Assembly: GCA_963556145.1 (NCBI GenBank)
Contig: OY744473.1
Coordinates: 4,650,001-4,714,000 of the forward strand
Direction of reading: 5' to 3'
DNA: 64,000 nt
DNA from: Hygrocybe punicea
Lineage: Eukaryota > Basidiomycota > Agaricomycetes > Agaricales > Hygrophoraceae
Part shown: one piece after another, positions 31,886-42,890 of the stretch
Position numbering within the stretch: the first letter of the stretch is position 1
Layout: each line of letters starts with the position of its first letter
Translations under genes and position numbers: made by a program
Notes under the pieces: model-generated
What the model was told of the DNA's origin: nothing
The model's database searches: none
What the model saw: the letters and a program-made list of their open reading frames with translations, nothing else

Positions 31886-33846
31886 ACCGGATGCTTGGGA
31901 AGCACTACTCCGTTCAAATAACATCTGGCCTCACTATGATCACCTCCCTCAAAGTATGCGATACGGTTTCAATCTTGAGATACCCACCATTTCACGCACC
32001 CAAGCCCCACCCAACAAAGACTCCATCATTGAACATAGTTCCGAATTCCAAAAAATCATATCCAAAGAGCTGTCCAAAGGTTGATACCTGGGCCCCTTTT
32101 CTCAGTCAACTCTCGAGATGCTCATCGGCCCCTTCCAGATGGCCCCCTTTGGCATCATACCCAAACCAGGCCGACCGAATCACTTCCACAATGTACAAAA
32201 CTATTTGTTCCCTCATAAGACCTCACCAAAATTCCTGAGCCCCTCTATCAACTCCCAGATCGACTCAGACTGCTTCCCCAGCACCTGGGGCACTTTCTCA
32301 ATTGTCTCCTTACTCATCTCATGCCTTCCCCCCGGCTCTCAGGCAGCCACGAGAGACGTGGCAGAGGCATACCGGACGATCCCCCTGCACCCCTCCCAAT
32401 GGCCAGGTGCTGTTGTCTGACTCGCTGCCGACGAATTCTGCATCGACACTGCCACCTGCTTTGGGGTTGCACCATCAGCTGGAGTGTATGGCTCTGTCAG
32501 TGATGCAGGAACCGAGCTATTCCGTTGCCATGGGATGGCACCCCTCTCCAAATGGGTCAACGACCACATCTTCTTCCGGATCCTTCGAGAGCGCCTCCAG
32601 GAATACAACATGCGCTGCAGAGACTGGCATGCAGACATTTCCCCCCGTGGCCGACATCACGATGGTGGGCGCCTCTGGTTTGGTGGTAGAGTTTTCCCCG
32701 ACGGCACCCTTGAAGAATTTGACGAAGACTGCTCTTCCCCCTGCCTCGACTTATCATCGTGCTCACCCCGCTCCTCTGAGGACCAACGCTTCACCTACAA
32801 CTTCGACGACATTGATCGCCTATCCGACCAGCTTGGTATCCCCTGGGAAAAATCCAAGGACCTGCCCTTCGCTTCAACCATGACATTCATTGGCCTGGAT
32901 TAGAACCTGGAAACACTCATGGTCTCCCTTCCACCAAAGAAGAAGACCAAATACCTCATGTCAATCCACGAATGGGAGTGCTCACCTACCCACATCCTTG
33001 GCGATGTACAAAAAAATCTACAGAAAGCTCCTTCATGCATCCCTGGTGGTCCCTCCAGGCCGTGCCTACCTCACCGGCCTGGAGAACATGCTTGGCATCT
33101 ATGGTGACCATCCTCTCATGCCACGCCACGCTGACCAAACAATCCGTGGAGACCTGCAATGGTGGCGTGCCAAGCTGGCCCAACCCTTCCTTGGCCGGAC
33201 AATCCCAAGCCCTGTCCACCTCACAAACCTCGATGCCTTCTCAGATGCCAGTTTGGGCATTGGCATCGGAATCGTCATTGCTGGCCGCTGGCGTGCTTGG
33301 CGCCTCATTCCAGGATGGAAGACCCTTGATGGTAAATGCGACATCAGCTGGGCGGAGGCCCTGGGATTCGAACTCCTCATTCGATCAGTCACCTGGTCTG
33401 CAACAACTGGCCAGCATTTTGAATTATTCGGGGACAACATGGGAGTCGTTGAAGGCTGGCCAAACGGCCACAGCAGGAATGCAGCCATCAACAACTTCTT
33501 TAAATGCATCCACAACTTCATTGAGTCTTGTGATTCCATTATCTCGATCCACGCAACCTACATCCCCAGCAAATTCAACCCAGCCGATGGCCCCTCCCGG
33601 GGCATATATCCTCCCTACCACCTCCTCTTACCCCCTGTTGAAATACCTGCCGGTCTCAACCGGTTCATCATTGATGCAACCCTACCATATTCAGACACTG
33701 AGCTCAAGCTGCTCCGAGAGGGCCGATACCCCAAAGCAACTGCAAAGCTCATTGCAAATTCTCTCAGGAATCCTGGTCCCCCACACAAACAGCCCACCGA
33801 CTTTGAGACTGATCTGCGAGCCCTCCGAGGCCAATGGTCTGGTTGA
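31506..33846 (+). pseudogene. YR2 reverse transcriptase / RNase H relic
   Basis: Homologous to YR1 24208-26547. It is inactivated by TGA at 32082-32084 and 32418-32420 (both CGA in YR1), TAG at 32901-32903 (TGG in YR1) and one extra A in the run at 33009-33015, which shifts the frame. The catalytic pair is altered in context (KWVNDHIFF, first Asp to Asn). It ends at the same TGA (33844-33846) that separates RT from recombinase in YR1. Confidence 0.85.
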
Positions 33847-35026
33847 TCCACCCTTCAATCCCCCCCCGGCCCCAGTTCCTTCTAGGCCACAACCATATCG
33901 ACTTGGGTTGGCCCCTCTTGCCTCACCGCTTTGTCCTCACTGCCTTGCCCGCAACCATCTCCGGCTATGGGTCCCAGCTTGGACACGTATGGCACATGAT
34001 GCTAACGGACACACTCTCCACATCACTGACGCTGACCTAGACTGAATTCTAGAGGTCATCGGTGTATCCTGGGCTCAAGGCACTCGGGCTGGATATGGTG
34101 CAGGACTTCTTGCATTTCACCGGTTCTGTGATCTCCGCAGTATTCCTGAACCTCAATGATGTCCAGCTGGGCCTGTCCTAATCCTCACCTTCATTGCTAA
34201 CTGCGCTGGAGCTTACTCCGGAAAGACTCTGGCCAATTATGTCTTTGCTGTCCGTGCATGGCACATTCTCCATGGCCAGCCATGGTGCGCCAATCACCCA
34301 GAGATAAAAGCGGCCCTTGATGGCGCCATTTCCCTCACTCCCCCCACATCCATTCATGCCAAGAGGGAACACATCACCACCCAATTCCTAGCAATGGCCA
34401 AGGATGAACTGGACCTAACACTCCCTTTCGATGCTGCCTTCTATGCTTGCCTCACGACCGCCTTTTATTCCGTATCTTGCCTTGGTGAACTTACTGTTCC
34501 CACATTAAAAGCCTTCAATCCTGACCTACATGTCAAACGCTCTGACATGACTTGGCGGAAAGATCGCAACAATCTCAAAGTATCAGTTTTCCACATCCCA
34601 GTCACCAAGACTTCACGAGAAGGTGAAGATATATACTGGTCAACACAACCAGGCCCATCGGATCCAGAGGCTGCCATTAATAACCATTTTGGCATCAACA
34701 ACCCATCCCCAGCTGATCCTTTATTTGCATGGCGCCACCCTCAAGGACTCCAACCTCTCACGCGATCAGCTTTTATATCACGCCTGAAGGATATTAGCAA
34801 AGCACTGAAAATACCTCCCTTCCAGGGACATGGGATCCATATTGGAGCCACACTCGAACTCCCACTATGAGGTGTTCCCTTTGAGGTGGTAAAAACCATT
34901 GGTTGCTGGACCACTGGCGCATTCCTAACATACCTATGCCAACACACAGTAGTCATGGCCCCATATATGCAGGGAACGCCAATCCTGGAACCCTTCCTGC
35001 ACTATGCAATGCCACCTCCCCGCTAG
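33847..35026 (+). pseudogene. YR2 tyrosine recombinase relic
   Basis: Homologous to the YR1 recombinase but broken by an extra base near 33875 and by TGA at 34043-34045, 34157-34159 and 34868-34870, all CGA codons in YR1. Catalytic residues are lost too: SVSRLGEL has become SVSCLGEL and HGIR has become HGIH. Confidence 0.85.
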
Positions 35027-35106
35027 AACTGTGAGTAACTCACCCATCTCCTAATCATTGGGAGTCCACTTCGCTTAACGCGTCGCTGGGCTCCTAATAT
35101 CTGGGA

Positions 35107-35280
35107 GTCACAGCTCATTTGACTTCTCGATTAGGACTGGACACTGTTTTCGAGTTTGAAAAAACCCCTTCCTGTTTTTTCCCCCAAAACTGAGTTTCTC
35201 GCTATACCACAAATTTGTTTCTTGTAACCACTTCCAAAACAAATTCCTTCTGCCAGAAACTTTGCCTGCATAGACATAGA
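35107..35280 (+). repeat. YR2 repeat B1 (element end)
   Basis: Copy of the 174-bp B repeat with several CpG-type changes, ending CATAGA, immediately followed by TTGGGAATAG of the copia LTR. Confidence 0.85.
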
Positions 35281-35524
35281 TTGGGAATAGTGGCCGAATA
35301 GTCGCGGAAAGGATTAGTAATCCGTATCACGTGACCCCAGAACTCAAACCCACCTGTCCAATGAATAATGCTGAAGCGCAGCATGTATTCCACTCACCAC
35401 AGGAAACTTCTAGTAGATTTAGCTAGTAGTATAAAAAAGCCCTCTCAGAGAGAGGCAAATATAATTCAAATTCCACATAAAATATCTTAGCGGTCAACAA
35501 CCACTGCAACTATATATTCCAATA
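35281..35524 (+). repeat. Copia 5' LTR
   Basis: Begins TTGGGAATAGTGGCC, lacking the TG that starts the 3' LTR, and ends ATATTCCAATA. It contains GTAGTATAAAAAAGCC (about 35425-35440), a likely TATA promoter. It differs from the 3' LTR at roughly ten positions, mostly C/T or G/A. Confidence 0.9.
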
Positions 35525-35536
35525 GGTTATGAGCCC
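35525..35536 (+). promoter_or_regulatory. Copia primer-binding site, half-tRNA type
   Basis: GGTTATGAGCCC directly follows the LTR. Its complement contains the CAU anticodon stem-loop of initiator tRNA-Met, matching the half-tRNA priming known for copia-type elements rather than 3'-CCA priming. Confidence 0.65.
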
Positions 35537-35607
35537 TGAACGGCTTTAATGGAAACATGATCATGCACCTCTGAACATTGCATTACCACCTCGTATACTA
35601 GCTGACT

Positions 35608-36762
35608 ATGACAGACGAAGTCACGCACACATCAGGATCATACCGGATTGAGTTATTGAAGGGAAACAATTGGATGCTGTGGAAGAGACGGATGTCAGCC
35701 ATGCTTCGGGATCTTGGGTTAGAGATGTACATCAATGCAGAATCTAAGGCCCCTGTCCTGGTGGACACATCCCATCCAACATCAGAGGAATCCGAGGCGA
35801 TGAAGAAATGGTGCGGCGGAGACGCCAAGACGAGGATGCGGATTGAGCTCGCAAGTGGCGACACGGAAATGATACATATCATTGGCGCACACATGGCGAG
35901 TGAGATGTGGAAACAGCTAACCTTGGTAAAGAAATCCAGGGGGAAGCTCGGAATATTAGTGATGCGATGTGCACTGTACCAGTCGATTGCCAAAGAAGGA
36001 TTTGACCTAATCGAGCACATATCGAAGCTCTGGAAACTGCAGGAGGAACTCCACTTGATGGGAAGCCTCATTTCCAATGAAGATTTCGCGATGATACTTG
36101 TATCCTCACCGGAAAGTTGGGACTTGTATACATCAGCATATTTAGGCTCGAAGAAGGACAGAATGTCACTGACATCACATGAGCTAGTCACGATCCTATT
36201 AGAGGAAGACTGCAGGTGGCATGAGCACAGTGGAGATCCTAACAATGTCGCTATGCACGGGAGGTTCACCGGAAAGTACGACAGCAAGGGTAACGGAAAG
36301 CAGAAAGCGGCCGATTCCGAGACGGAATGCTTCAACTGTCACAAAAAGGGACATATGGCGAAGGACTGCTGGTCTAAAGGTGGCGGAAAGGAAGGGCAAG
36401 GGCTGAAAGGGAAAGGAAAGGGTGCCAGAAAGGGTGGAAACCAACGGAACCAATCAAATCAAGCTGCGGACAATGTCAATAATATCTTACAGGATGTAGC
36501 ATACACAGTGAATACAGATAATGATTCAGACTATGATTGGTTATTTGATTCCAGAATGACAAGTCACATCAGCAACTCCCAAAACACATTCATCATGTAT
36601 AAAACTCTGGACGAAGCTACCGTTCAAGGACTAGGAAAGGTAGCTGCTTGAGCTCTTGGTCATGGAACTGTCATCTTACACTTCACAGTAGACGGAAAGG
36701 ACGTACAGCATCAGCTACAAGACGTACTACATGTACCGGAGTCACGGAACTCGCTACTATCG
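35608..36762 (+). pseudogene. Copia gag and protease region
   Basis: Starts MTDEVTHTSGSYRIELLKGN. A gag domain of the copia type (about residues 10-215) is followed by a CCHC zinc knuckle (CFNCHKKGHMAKDC) and a Lys/Gly-rich linker. The protease starts at DWLFDSRMTSH, where the catalytic DSG has become DSR. A TGA at 36649-36651 (probably from CGA) interrupts the frame, which continues as HGTVILHFTVDGK to the hAT-like insertion at 36763. Confidence 0.8.
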
Positions 36763-37124
36763 TAGTGATGCCGAAGTTCGGTTCGGAACCGATCCGAACC
36801 CGGTTTGAACCGCGAACCATAATGTATAGTTACCTACGTAGATACTCATTTAGATACTTAATTTTTCACATTTTTTTCTATGCAGTCACGTGAACTTGGG
36901 TCATGTGACCTTAAACATACTCGCGCGACACCCTAATTTCGACTCAACACTAACGTTACTCAACAACCACGGTAAGTAACGGCTTCATACTATATTTTAC
37001 TGACATTTTATTACATAGAACAGCCCCCCGTGGCCCACCTTGACTGCATAAAGAAGGCGCCTGCGGTCAACTCCACCCAACAACCTCCCTCATGTTCCAA
37101 CACGAATCGGAGTGAATCGAGGGC

Positions 37125-37330
37125 AGCAGCGGCAGCAGCAGCAACGGCAGTGGCAACACCACCAATGCCACCACCCCAACGACAGCCAAATGGCCCCAAA
37201 CGACAGCAACTGCAACAGCAGCAGCAACCGCAACCGCAACCGCAACCGCAACCGCAACCGCAACCGCAGCAGCAGCAGCAGCAGCAACAGCAACGCCGGC
37301 AGCAGCAGCAGAGCAACACTGGCAGCAGCA
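37125..37330. repeat. CAG/CAA microsatellite core of E2
   Basis: CAGCAGCAA and CAACCGCAACCG runs, the same core found in E1. Open frames encode poly-Gln, poly-Arg/Asn or poly-Ala only. Confidence 0.9.
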
Positions 37331-37646
37331 GCCACCTGCTGCGTCAAACACGGATGATCGTGACCATTGTTGCCTCCACCACCACTTACAACACAAACAC
37401 CAACACGATGACAACAACGACAATGACAACAATGGGGAGTTGAAGGCTGGGAGGGTGGTGTGCCCACCTACCGGCCCAGGTACGTCCCTCATGAACACAC
37501 CCTAGCCATGTCAATTGACATGCGGACACCCATAGGAAGTCCCCAGCCCCATCCAACCTCGCGAAAACAGACAGAGCACGTCAATTGACATTCCCCATTC
37601 TTTGCGAGGTTGTCAGCATGCACAGATGCCCATGGAAAGTCCCTGG

Positions 37647-38033
37647 TAGTGTTGCCACGACTATAGTTGGTCACTTTTCTTTTCTCTGCTCTACTGCCTT
37701 CAATAAAATACATAAAAATATAAAGAAAATTTCGAGGGGTAGCCTCTACATAGGTCTTGAGTTAGTACACTTAAACCTTTCTGTAATATGTAACCCATCA
37801 TTGGATAAGTGACCAACTATGGTTTTTAGTCGCGACTATGTTAGTCGCGACTAAAAACCATAGTTGGTCACTTATCCAATGATGGGTTACATATTACAGA
37901 AAGGTTTAAGTGTACTAACTCAAGACCTATGTAGAGGCTACCCCTCGAAATTTTCTTTATATTTTTATGTATTTTATTGAAGGCAGTAGAGCAGAGAAAA
38001 GAAAAGTGACCAACTATAGTCGTGGCAACACTA
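37647..38033. mobile_element. 387-bp foldback hAT-type MITE (E2b) nested in E2
   Basis: Ends TAGTGTTGCCACGACTATAG; the 8-bp target duplication GTCCCTGG lies at 37639-37646 and 38034-38041. The two halves are apparently perfect inverted repeats of about 190 bp, separated by only TGT between two copies of the self-palindromic TAGTCGCGACTA. No coding capacity. Confidence 0.9.
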
Positions 38034-38422
38034 GTCCCTGGCCCCATCCAACCTCGCGGAAACAGATGGAGCATGTCAATTGACACGTCCCCGTTCTTCG
38101 TGAGGTAGGTAGCACGTGCGGATGCCCATGGGAAGTGCCTGGCCCCAACCCAACTTCGCAAAAACAGATGGAGAGCCCCCCCATCTACCTCGTGAGGGTG
38201 ACAGCCGTGTCAATTGATGTGCGTCTGGCCCACGCGAGGTATTTGGAGGTTGGTTCGCAGTTCGAACCGCCTTTGAATGCAGACCGAACGCCGTGGAACC
38301 GTTCGACACAGTTCCGGTTTGGGTTTGGCATTTGGCTGAACCGAACCAATGGTTCCGGTTCCGGTTTTTCAAAAATAGCGAAAAACCGGACCAAACCGAA
38401 CTTCGGCAACACTATACTATCG

Positions 38423-38821
38423 CTGAGCCAATTCGATGAAAGCGGCAGATGGTTTAACTTCTGCAACGGAATATGCAGGCTCTATACGAAGGAGAATAAA
38501 CTTGTCGGAACAGGCCAGAAAGACGGACGACTATACCGTTTGAATGCCCAGGTGCAATCCCACATGCCGGAAAATGCAAATGTAGCCACGCTGAAGAAAA
38601 TGTCTTGGGACGAATGGCACCGCCTATATGGACACATCGGAATGAGCAGACTCGAGACCCTGCAGAGAAAGGGGTTAGTCATGGGTCTAGAAATCGATGA
38701 AGGGAGTGTCCCTTCCAGAACCTGTGAGGTTTGCATTCAGGCGAACCAAGCTGTCCAGCCATTTCCGAAGGAGGCTGATGGACGATCCAACGTCGCCGGA
38801 GAGCGGACTTTGAGCGACGTT
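38423..38821 (+). pseudogene. Copia GAG-pre-integrase segment
   Basis: Continues the pol frame after E2: LSQFDESGRWFNFCNGIC, then WHRLYGHIGMSRLETLQ and CEVCIQANQAVQPFPKE. The H-x3-H and C-x2-C pattern is the zinc-binding N-terminus of copia integrase. Confidence 0.75.
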
Positions 38822-38990
38822 GCAGCAGTAGCTGCTAGCCCCTAGGACCCCAGAGATCCTTAGCCAGTAGATTCCCTTTCCTGTAGTAGCTTAGTCATCT
38901 ATCCAAGGGTTTTCCCCAGCTTCCCCCTCCCAGCCGCGGCTCCCCCTGAGCCTTTCCCTCTGAGGTCCGGAGATCCGTTCTCCAATGTCT
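38822..38990. other. Extra ~170 bp within copia pol
   Basis: Frames before (ERTLSDV) and after (VWGPARVESIGG) fit a continuous integrase, while the intervening sequence does not. It is probably a small insertion, but no terminal repeats or clear target duplication could be identified. Confidence 0.45.
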
Positions 38991-39612
38991 GGGGCCCAGC
39001 ACGTGTAGAGTCTATTGGAGGATCGAGATATTATATCTCATTCACGGATGACGTGACACGCACAATAACCACTTTATTCATGAAACAGAAAAGCCAGGTG
39101 ACGGAACGCATCAAGGCTTACGTTAACACGATCGAGAAGAAATTTGATCAAAACCCTAAATATTTGCGGTTCGATAACGGAAAGGAACTTGTCAACAAGG
39201 AAGTTGAGAGATGGGCAGCGGAGAAGGGAATTGTCATTGAAACAATGGCCCCTTACTCACCCTCGCAACATGGAACGGCAGAAAGATTTAATCGCACGTT
39301 ACTGGAGTTAGCCTGCGCGATGTTGATCACTAAAAACCTGCCTGCATTCCTTTGGCCAGAAGCTGTTGCACATGCGGCATACATTCAAAATCGATCCCCC
39401 ACCAAGGCTCTAGATGGAATGACTCTGCATGAAGCCTGGACTGGCAAGAAGCCAGATGTATCGCATTTCCAGGAGTTCGGATGCGATGTTTGGGTCTTAT
39501 ATCAAGGCGGAAAACGATTGAGGCTGGCACCGCGATCAGCTAAGATGAAGTTCATAGGATTTGTGGAGTTGCAGAAGGCTATCCGATACTATGATGCTGC
39601 AATGCGGACTGT
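38988..39612 (+). pseudogene. Copia integrase core
   Basis: Catalytic core with the first Asp in YYISFTDDVTR, the second in RFDNGKELVN and Glu in QHGTAERFNRTLLE. Followed by LPAFLWPEAVAHAAYIQNR and the GKKPDVSHFQEFGC block typical of copia integrase. The frame is cut at 39613 by the Tc1-type hairpin. The DDE triad is intact. Confidence 0.8.
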
Positions 39613-39614
39613 TA

Positions 39615-40389
39615 CAGCCATTTGCAGCAAGCTTGACACTAACTCAAATTTTTGAAGTTTAGAAAAATAAAAGTAATTCAGCTATATCTCATGAAGTACT
39701 GCATGGATTGAGATGGTTATAGAGGGAAATTTGTACTATTTATAAAGGGCTATCTACTCTCCTGCAATTATATTTGGACAATGTTTAGTGTATGGTGAGT
39801 TATGGATGAAATAGCAGGTAAACCAGTATTTTTTGACATCCAAAATGATATTGTCAAATTATGGCATCAAATAAGCTCCTATGAACAAGATTGTAGGGAG
39901 GAAATTGTTCAGTTTTGTAAGGGCTAGAAGCTCATATACCATATTTTTCTTCATCTTTGTCATTTGAGCCTATCATCATGATTCTTGTAGGGTTTCAAGC
40001 CTCATGCAGACAAACATAGTATAGATGTAATATTTGGCTCAAAGGACAAAAATAAAGCAAATCACGGTATACATACTTCTAGCCCTTAAAAAACTGAACA
40101 ACTTCCTTCCTACAATCCTGTTCATAGGAGCTCATTTGATGCCATAATTTGACAATATCATTTTGGATGTCAAAAGATACTGGTTTACCTTCTATTTCAT
40201 CCACAACTCACCATACACTAAACATTGTCCCAATATAATTATAGGAGTAGATAGCCCTTTATAAATAGTACAAATTTCCCTCTATAACCATCTCAATCCA
40301 TGCAGTACTTCATGAGATATAGCTGAATTACTTTTATTTTTCTAAACTTCAAAAATTTGAGTTAGTGTCAAGCTTGCTGCAAATGGCTG
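39615..40389. mobile_element. Tc1/mariner-type hairpin MITE (M3), TA target duplication
   Basis: 775 bp with ends CAGCCATTTGCAGCAAGC and the reverse complement, flanked by TA at 39613-39614 and 40390-40391. The halves are inverted copies meeting near 40000 (differing at scattered positions), so the element folds into one hairpin. Removing it and one TA restores the copia frame. It shares its interior with M1. Confidence 0.9.
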
Positions 40390-40391
40390 TA

Positions 40392-40899
40392 AAACATCAT
40401 GGAATGTTGCATTTCATGAGGATGGGGCATTGCAGGAAGTCCGGATTGTATCTGACTTACCGGGTTTGCAATTTGAGGGGGAGCAGAGTGAATCCAACGA
40501 CTCGCAAACTCCGGAACCACGGTAACCCACAACGGAATCTCCGGAACCCACTGTAATGGCACCAGAAAGGGCCATTCGCAGACCGGAAACCCGAAATAAC
40601 ATACCCACCGAGAGCAACCCGAGGAGTTGACCGCAACTACTGACAGTTAAACAACCCATGTGCACAACTGACACAATGCGAGATACATGAGCCGCTTGAT
40701 GTACGAAGACCAATGGAATCATCCGCAGCAAAACAAAAAGAAAAAGTCAGTGCGGAAACAACCATAGCATATGCGTTTTTGAGCGCAATACAGCAGGATA
40801 GCAGTCTCACTGACAAGGACCCATGGGGTTTAAGGGAAGCCAGGGAAGCCGTAGAATGTAGCGATGAAAGAGGAATTTGATCAGCTACAAGAAATGGGT
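40392..40899 (+). pseudogene. Copia pol linker between integrase and RT
   Basis: The frame continues after M3 (SWNVAFHEDGALQEVRIVS), becomes Pro/Thr/Asn-rich with stop codons, and reaches the start of RT (KEEFDQLQEMGVW), where E3 is inserted. This is the usual low-conservation linker of copia polyproteins. Confidence 0.6.
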
Positions 40900-41280
40900 G
40901 TTTGGAATAGTGTTGGGGAAGTTTGGTCTCAGACCGACCCAAACCCGGTTTAGACCGAACCGAAACCGCCGGTTTCGGTTTTGGTTTGGGAAATTTCGGC
41001 TGAGACCGAACCGTTCAGTCTCTGGTTTGGAGATTTGGCCGTGGGCCGAAACGGTTTCAAACTCAGTTTGAACCGCAAACCGACAGTCCAAAGTCGGCTA
41101 CATGGCTGACTTCAAAAGTCACCCAAAGTCACCAACCCCACCAACAACACCCCCGATATACGCCAAACGAAGACGATGGAGCACCCGAGGTCGACAAAAC
41201 GGGCGGCGGGGTACTCCCTGCTGCCCGCGTATGTTTTTTATTTTTATTTATTCGAACTTAACTAACGCATTTACAAATTG

Positions 41281-41370
41281 CACCACCACGGCCACCACCA
41301 CCACCACCACCACCATGACAACAACCACGACAATGGTGACGGTTACAACCACCGTCAACGCCACGCCGGA
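41281..41370. repeat. CAC/CCA microsatellite in E3
   Basis: CACCACCACGGCCACCACC runs; a similar one lies at 43180-43215. The resulting poly-His/Thr/Pro frames are not genes. Confidence 0.85.
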
Positions 41371-41568
41371 CGCGCCAACAGCAACGCCCATGGCCCACCC
41401 CCAGGGCCACGCCAAACGCGTTCAAAATGTGCGCCAAATGTACGTGAATGGGGTGGAGTCAACAAGGTGGAAGAGCAGCAGGGTGGTGCATCCACCCTGC
41501 TCCTTCGTGGTATGTACCTTTATTCATTTTTCACTGATTTATTCGTCCATTATAGAACGCGGCACCGT

Positions 41569-42890
41569 TGTCATGACCCCAAGTGTTTTTGGGTGTAATG
41601 TCATGGGTTTACCATCGGACCACGGACTTAGATATTTAAGTGCAACACTATGGATGCACACCTACACTCATTAGTACCCATTCTATGCCTTTCCACATTA
41701 CGCATGCTAGTGAACAGACACAAATAGCATATATGCTTACCTTTATATCATTTATTATGGCTTCACTAGTAATGCCCAGACCTAGCCGTTTATGTATGGT
41801 GCACAGAAGCACATCCCCCACTCATTAGTATTTATTATATATTTCTCTGTATTGCGCGTGCAAGGAGACAAGCCCAACTAGCATTGTTACCTATATTAGC
41901 AATAATGGATTGATTACAAATCTTGTTTACTTGTATTGATCAAAAGCGGCTCAGCTAGATAATGGGAAATGATTAGATAAGATGTGAACAAGAGGATGAT
42001 AAGATAATGATAAGATAGGATGCATCAGAGAGTGATTGTGATATTCTGCTTACATAAAGACAATGGTCTATTGTTCTGAGCAGTCTATTGTTCTAAACAG
42101 TCCAAATGGAGATAGAGCCCATTGTTCACAGCCTCTTTGATGCCATCCATTGTTCTCATGACTCAGTCCTATTGTTCTCACTTTCCCATTGTTCTCAGTC
42201 CCCCATTGTTCTCCAACAGTATAAATAGGGCCCCCAAATTCCAGTAGTAGGTAGGATTTCCCCCCTCACCACTCAGTAGTCACTCTTAGTTGGGTTCACA
42301 CAGTGTGATCCCTCATTCTCTTAGTACTAGTAGTTACTCATTGTAGTAGCTAGTGCTTGTAATCCAGTCTAGTTCACTCTTATTCTATCATTCTCTGAGT
42401 TCCCCTTGTCATCAAGGAGAATTCACCCAGTTCACTCAGTTCAATCAATTCATTAGTCAGCATTAGTCAGCTAGATACATTTCTAGGGTTAAGGTTTCAT
42501 CCTAAATAGATACACTTCTAAGGTTAAGGTTTCATCCTAAACAAAACAGAGTATTCAAAAGGTATTAAAGATATCCCTGAACTAGTAGCCAATGTGCGTT
42601 TGAAGCTTCGGATTTAAGTCAGATATTATAATACCCAGAGATACTCTTGATTGAATAGGCCCTGTAGCCAAAACTATCCATATTCAACTGGTGAATATTG
42701 TTATCAGTATTCATTAGTTCATATTTTATATTCCAGTAGTGAATATTAGTATTTTCAGTACATCACACACCCAATTGCTATTCATACCTACTCAAAGTCT
42801 CAATTCTTAATTGAAGAGACCTCACTATTACATTCTATTGATTCATATAGTACATGTACCCACAAACCCCTTTCTGATAGGTTATTTAAA
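41569..42890. mobile_element. LTR-like sequence inside E3
   Basis: Begins TGTCATGACC, where related hAT-like sequence at 58195-58220 continues without interruption, so it is an insertion. It has CAACAGTATAAATAGGGCCC (about 42215), a strong TATA box, and a 33-bp block at 42581-42613 (ACTAGTAGCCAATGTGCGTT onward) also found at 57261-57293. No coding region. The right boundary and target duplication are uncertain, so a solo or partial LTR is the best guess. Confidence 0.5.

Larger units (their letters stand above)
30127..35280 (+). mobile_element. Second, decayed copy of the YR retrotransposon (YR2)
   Basis: Closely matches YR1 throughout, but starts about 27 bp inside A1 and stops exactly at the end of the B1 repeat (about 35107-35280). 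A2, the linker and B2 are absent. Differences from YR1 are dominated by C-to-T and G-to-A changes at CpG. The next base after B1 is already inside the copia 5' LTR. Confidence 0.85.
36763..38414. mobile_element. hAT-like non-autonomous element E2 in copia, 8-bp TSD
   Basis: 1652 bp, with ends TAGTGATGCCGAAGTTCGG and (reverse complement) TAGTGTTGCCGAAGTTCGG. The exact 8-bp duplication TACTATCG lies at 36755-36762 and 38415-38422. Subterminal blocks of GGTTCGAACC-type motifs, an intron-like GTAAGT...ACATAG segment (about 36971-37018), a CAG/CAA-rich core (37125-37320) and CAATTG-centred palindromes at 37508, 37578, 38072 and 38207 are present. No transposase. Confidence 0.9.

Noticed and set aside
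35281..35524. Copia 5' LTR starting with an exact 5-bp target duplication AAAAT
   Set aside because: The sequence before YR2 (AAAAT-TG) fits a hidden LTR start, but the right flank of the 3' LTR is TCATG, so no duplication is supported.
37011..37498. Poly-Gln, poly-Ala and poly-Cys open frames in the CAG repeat
   Set aside because: They are open in all frames because of the trinucleotide repeat and lie in a non-autonomous transposon core.
41569..42890. Confident solo-LTR call with 5-bp duplication
   Set aside because: No copy of the left flank (ACCGT) was found at any plausible right boundary, so the end remains undefined.
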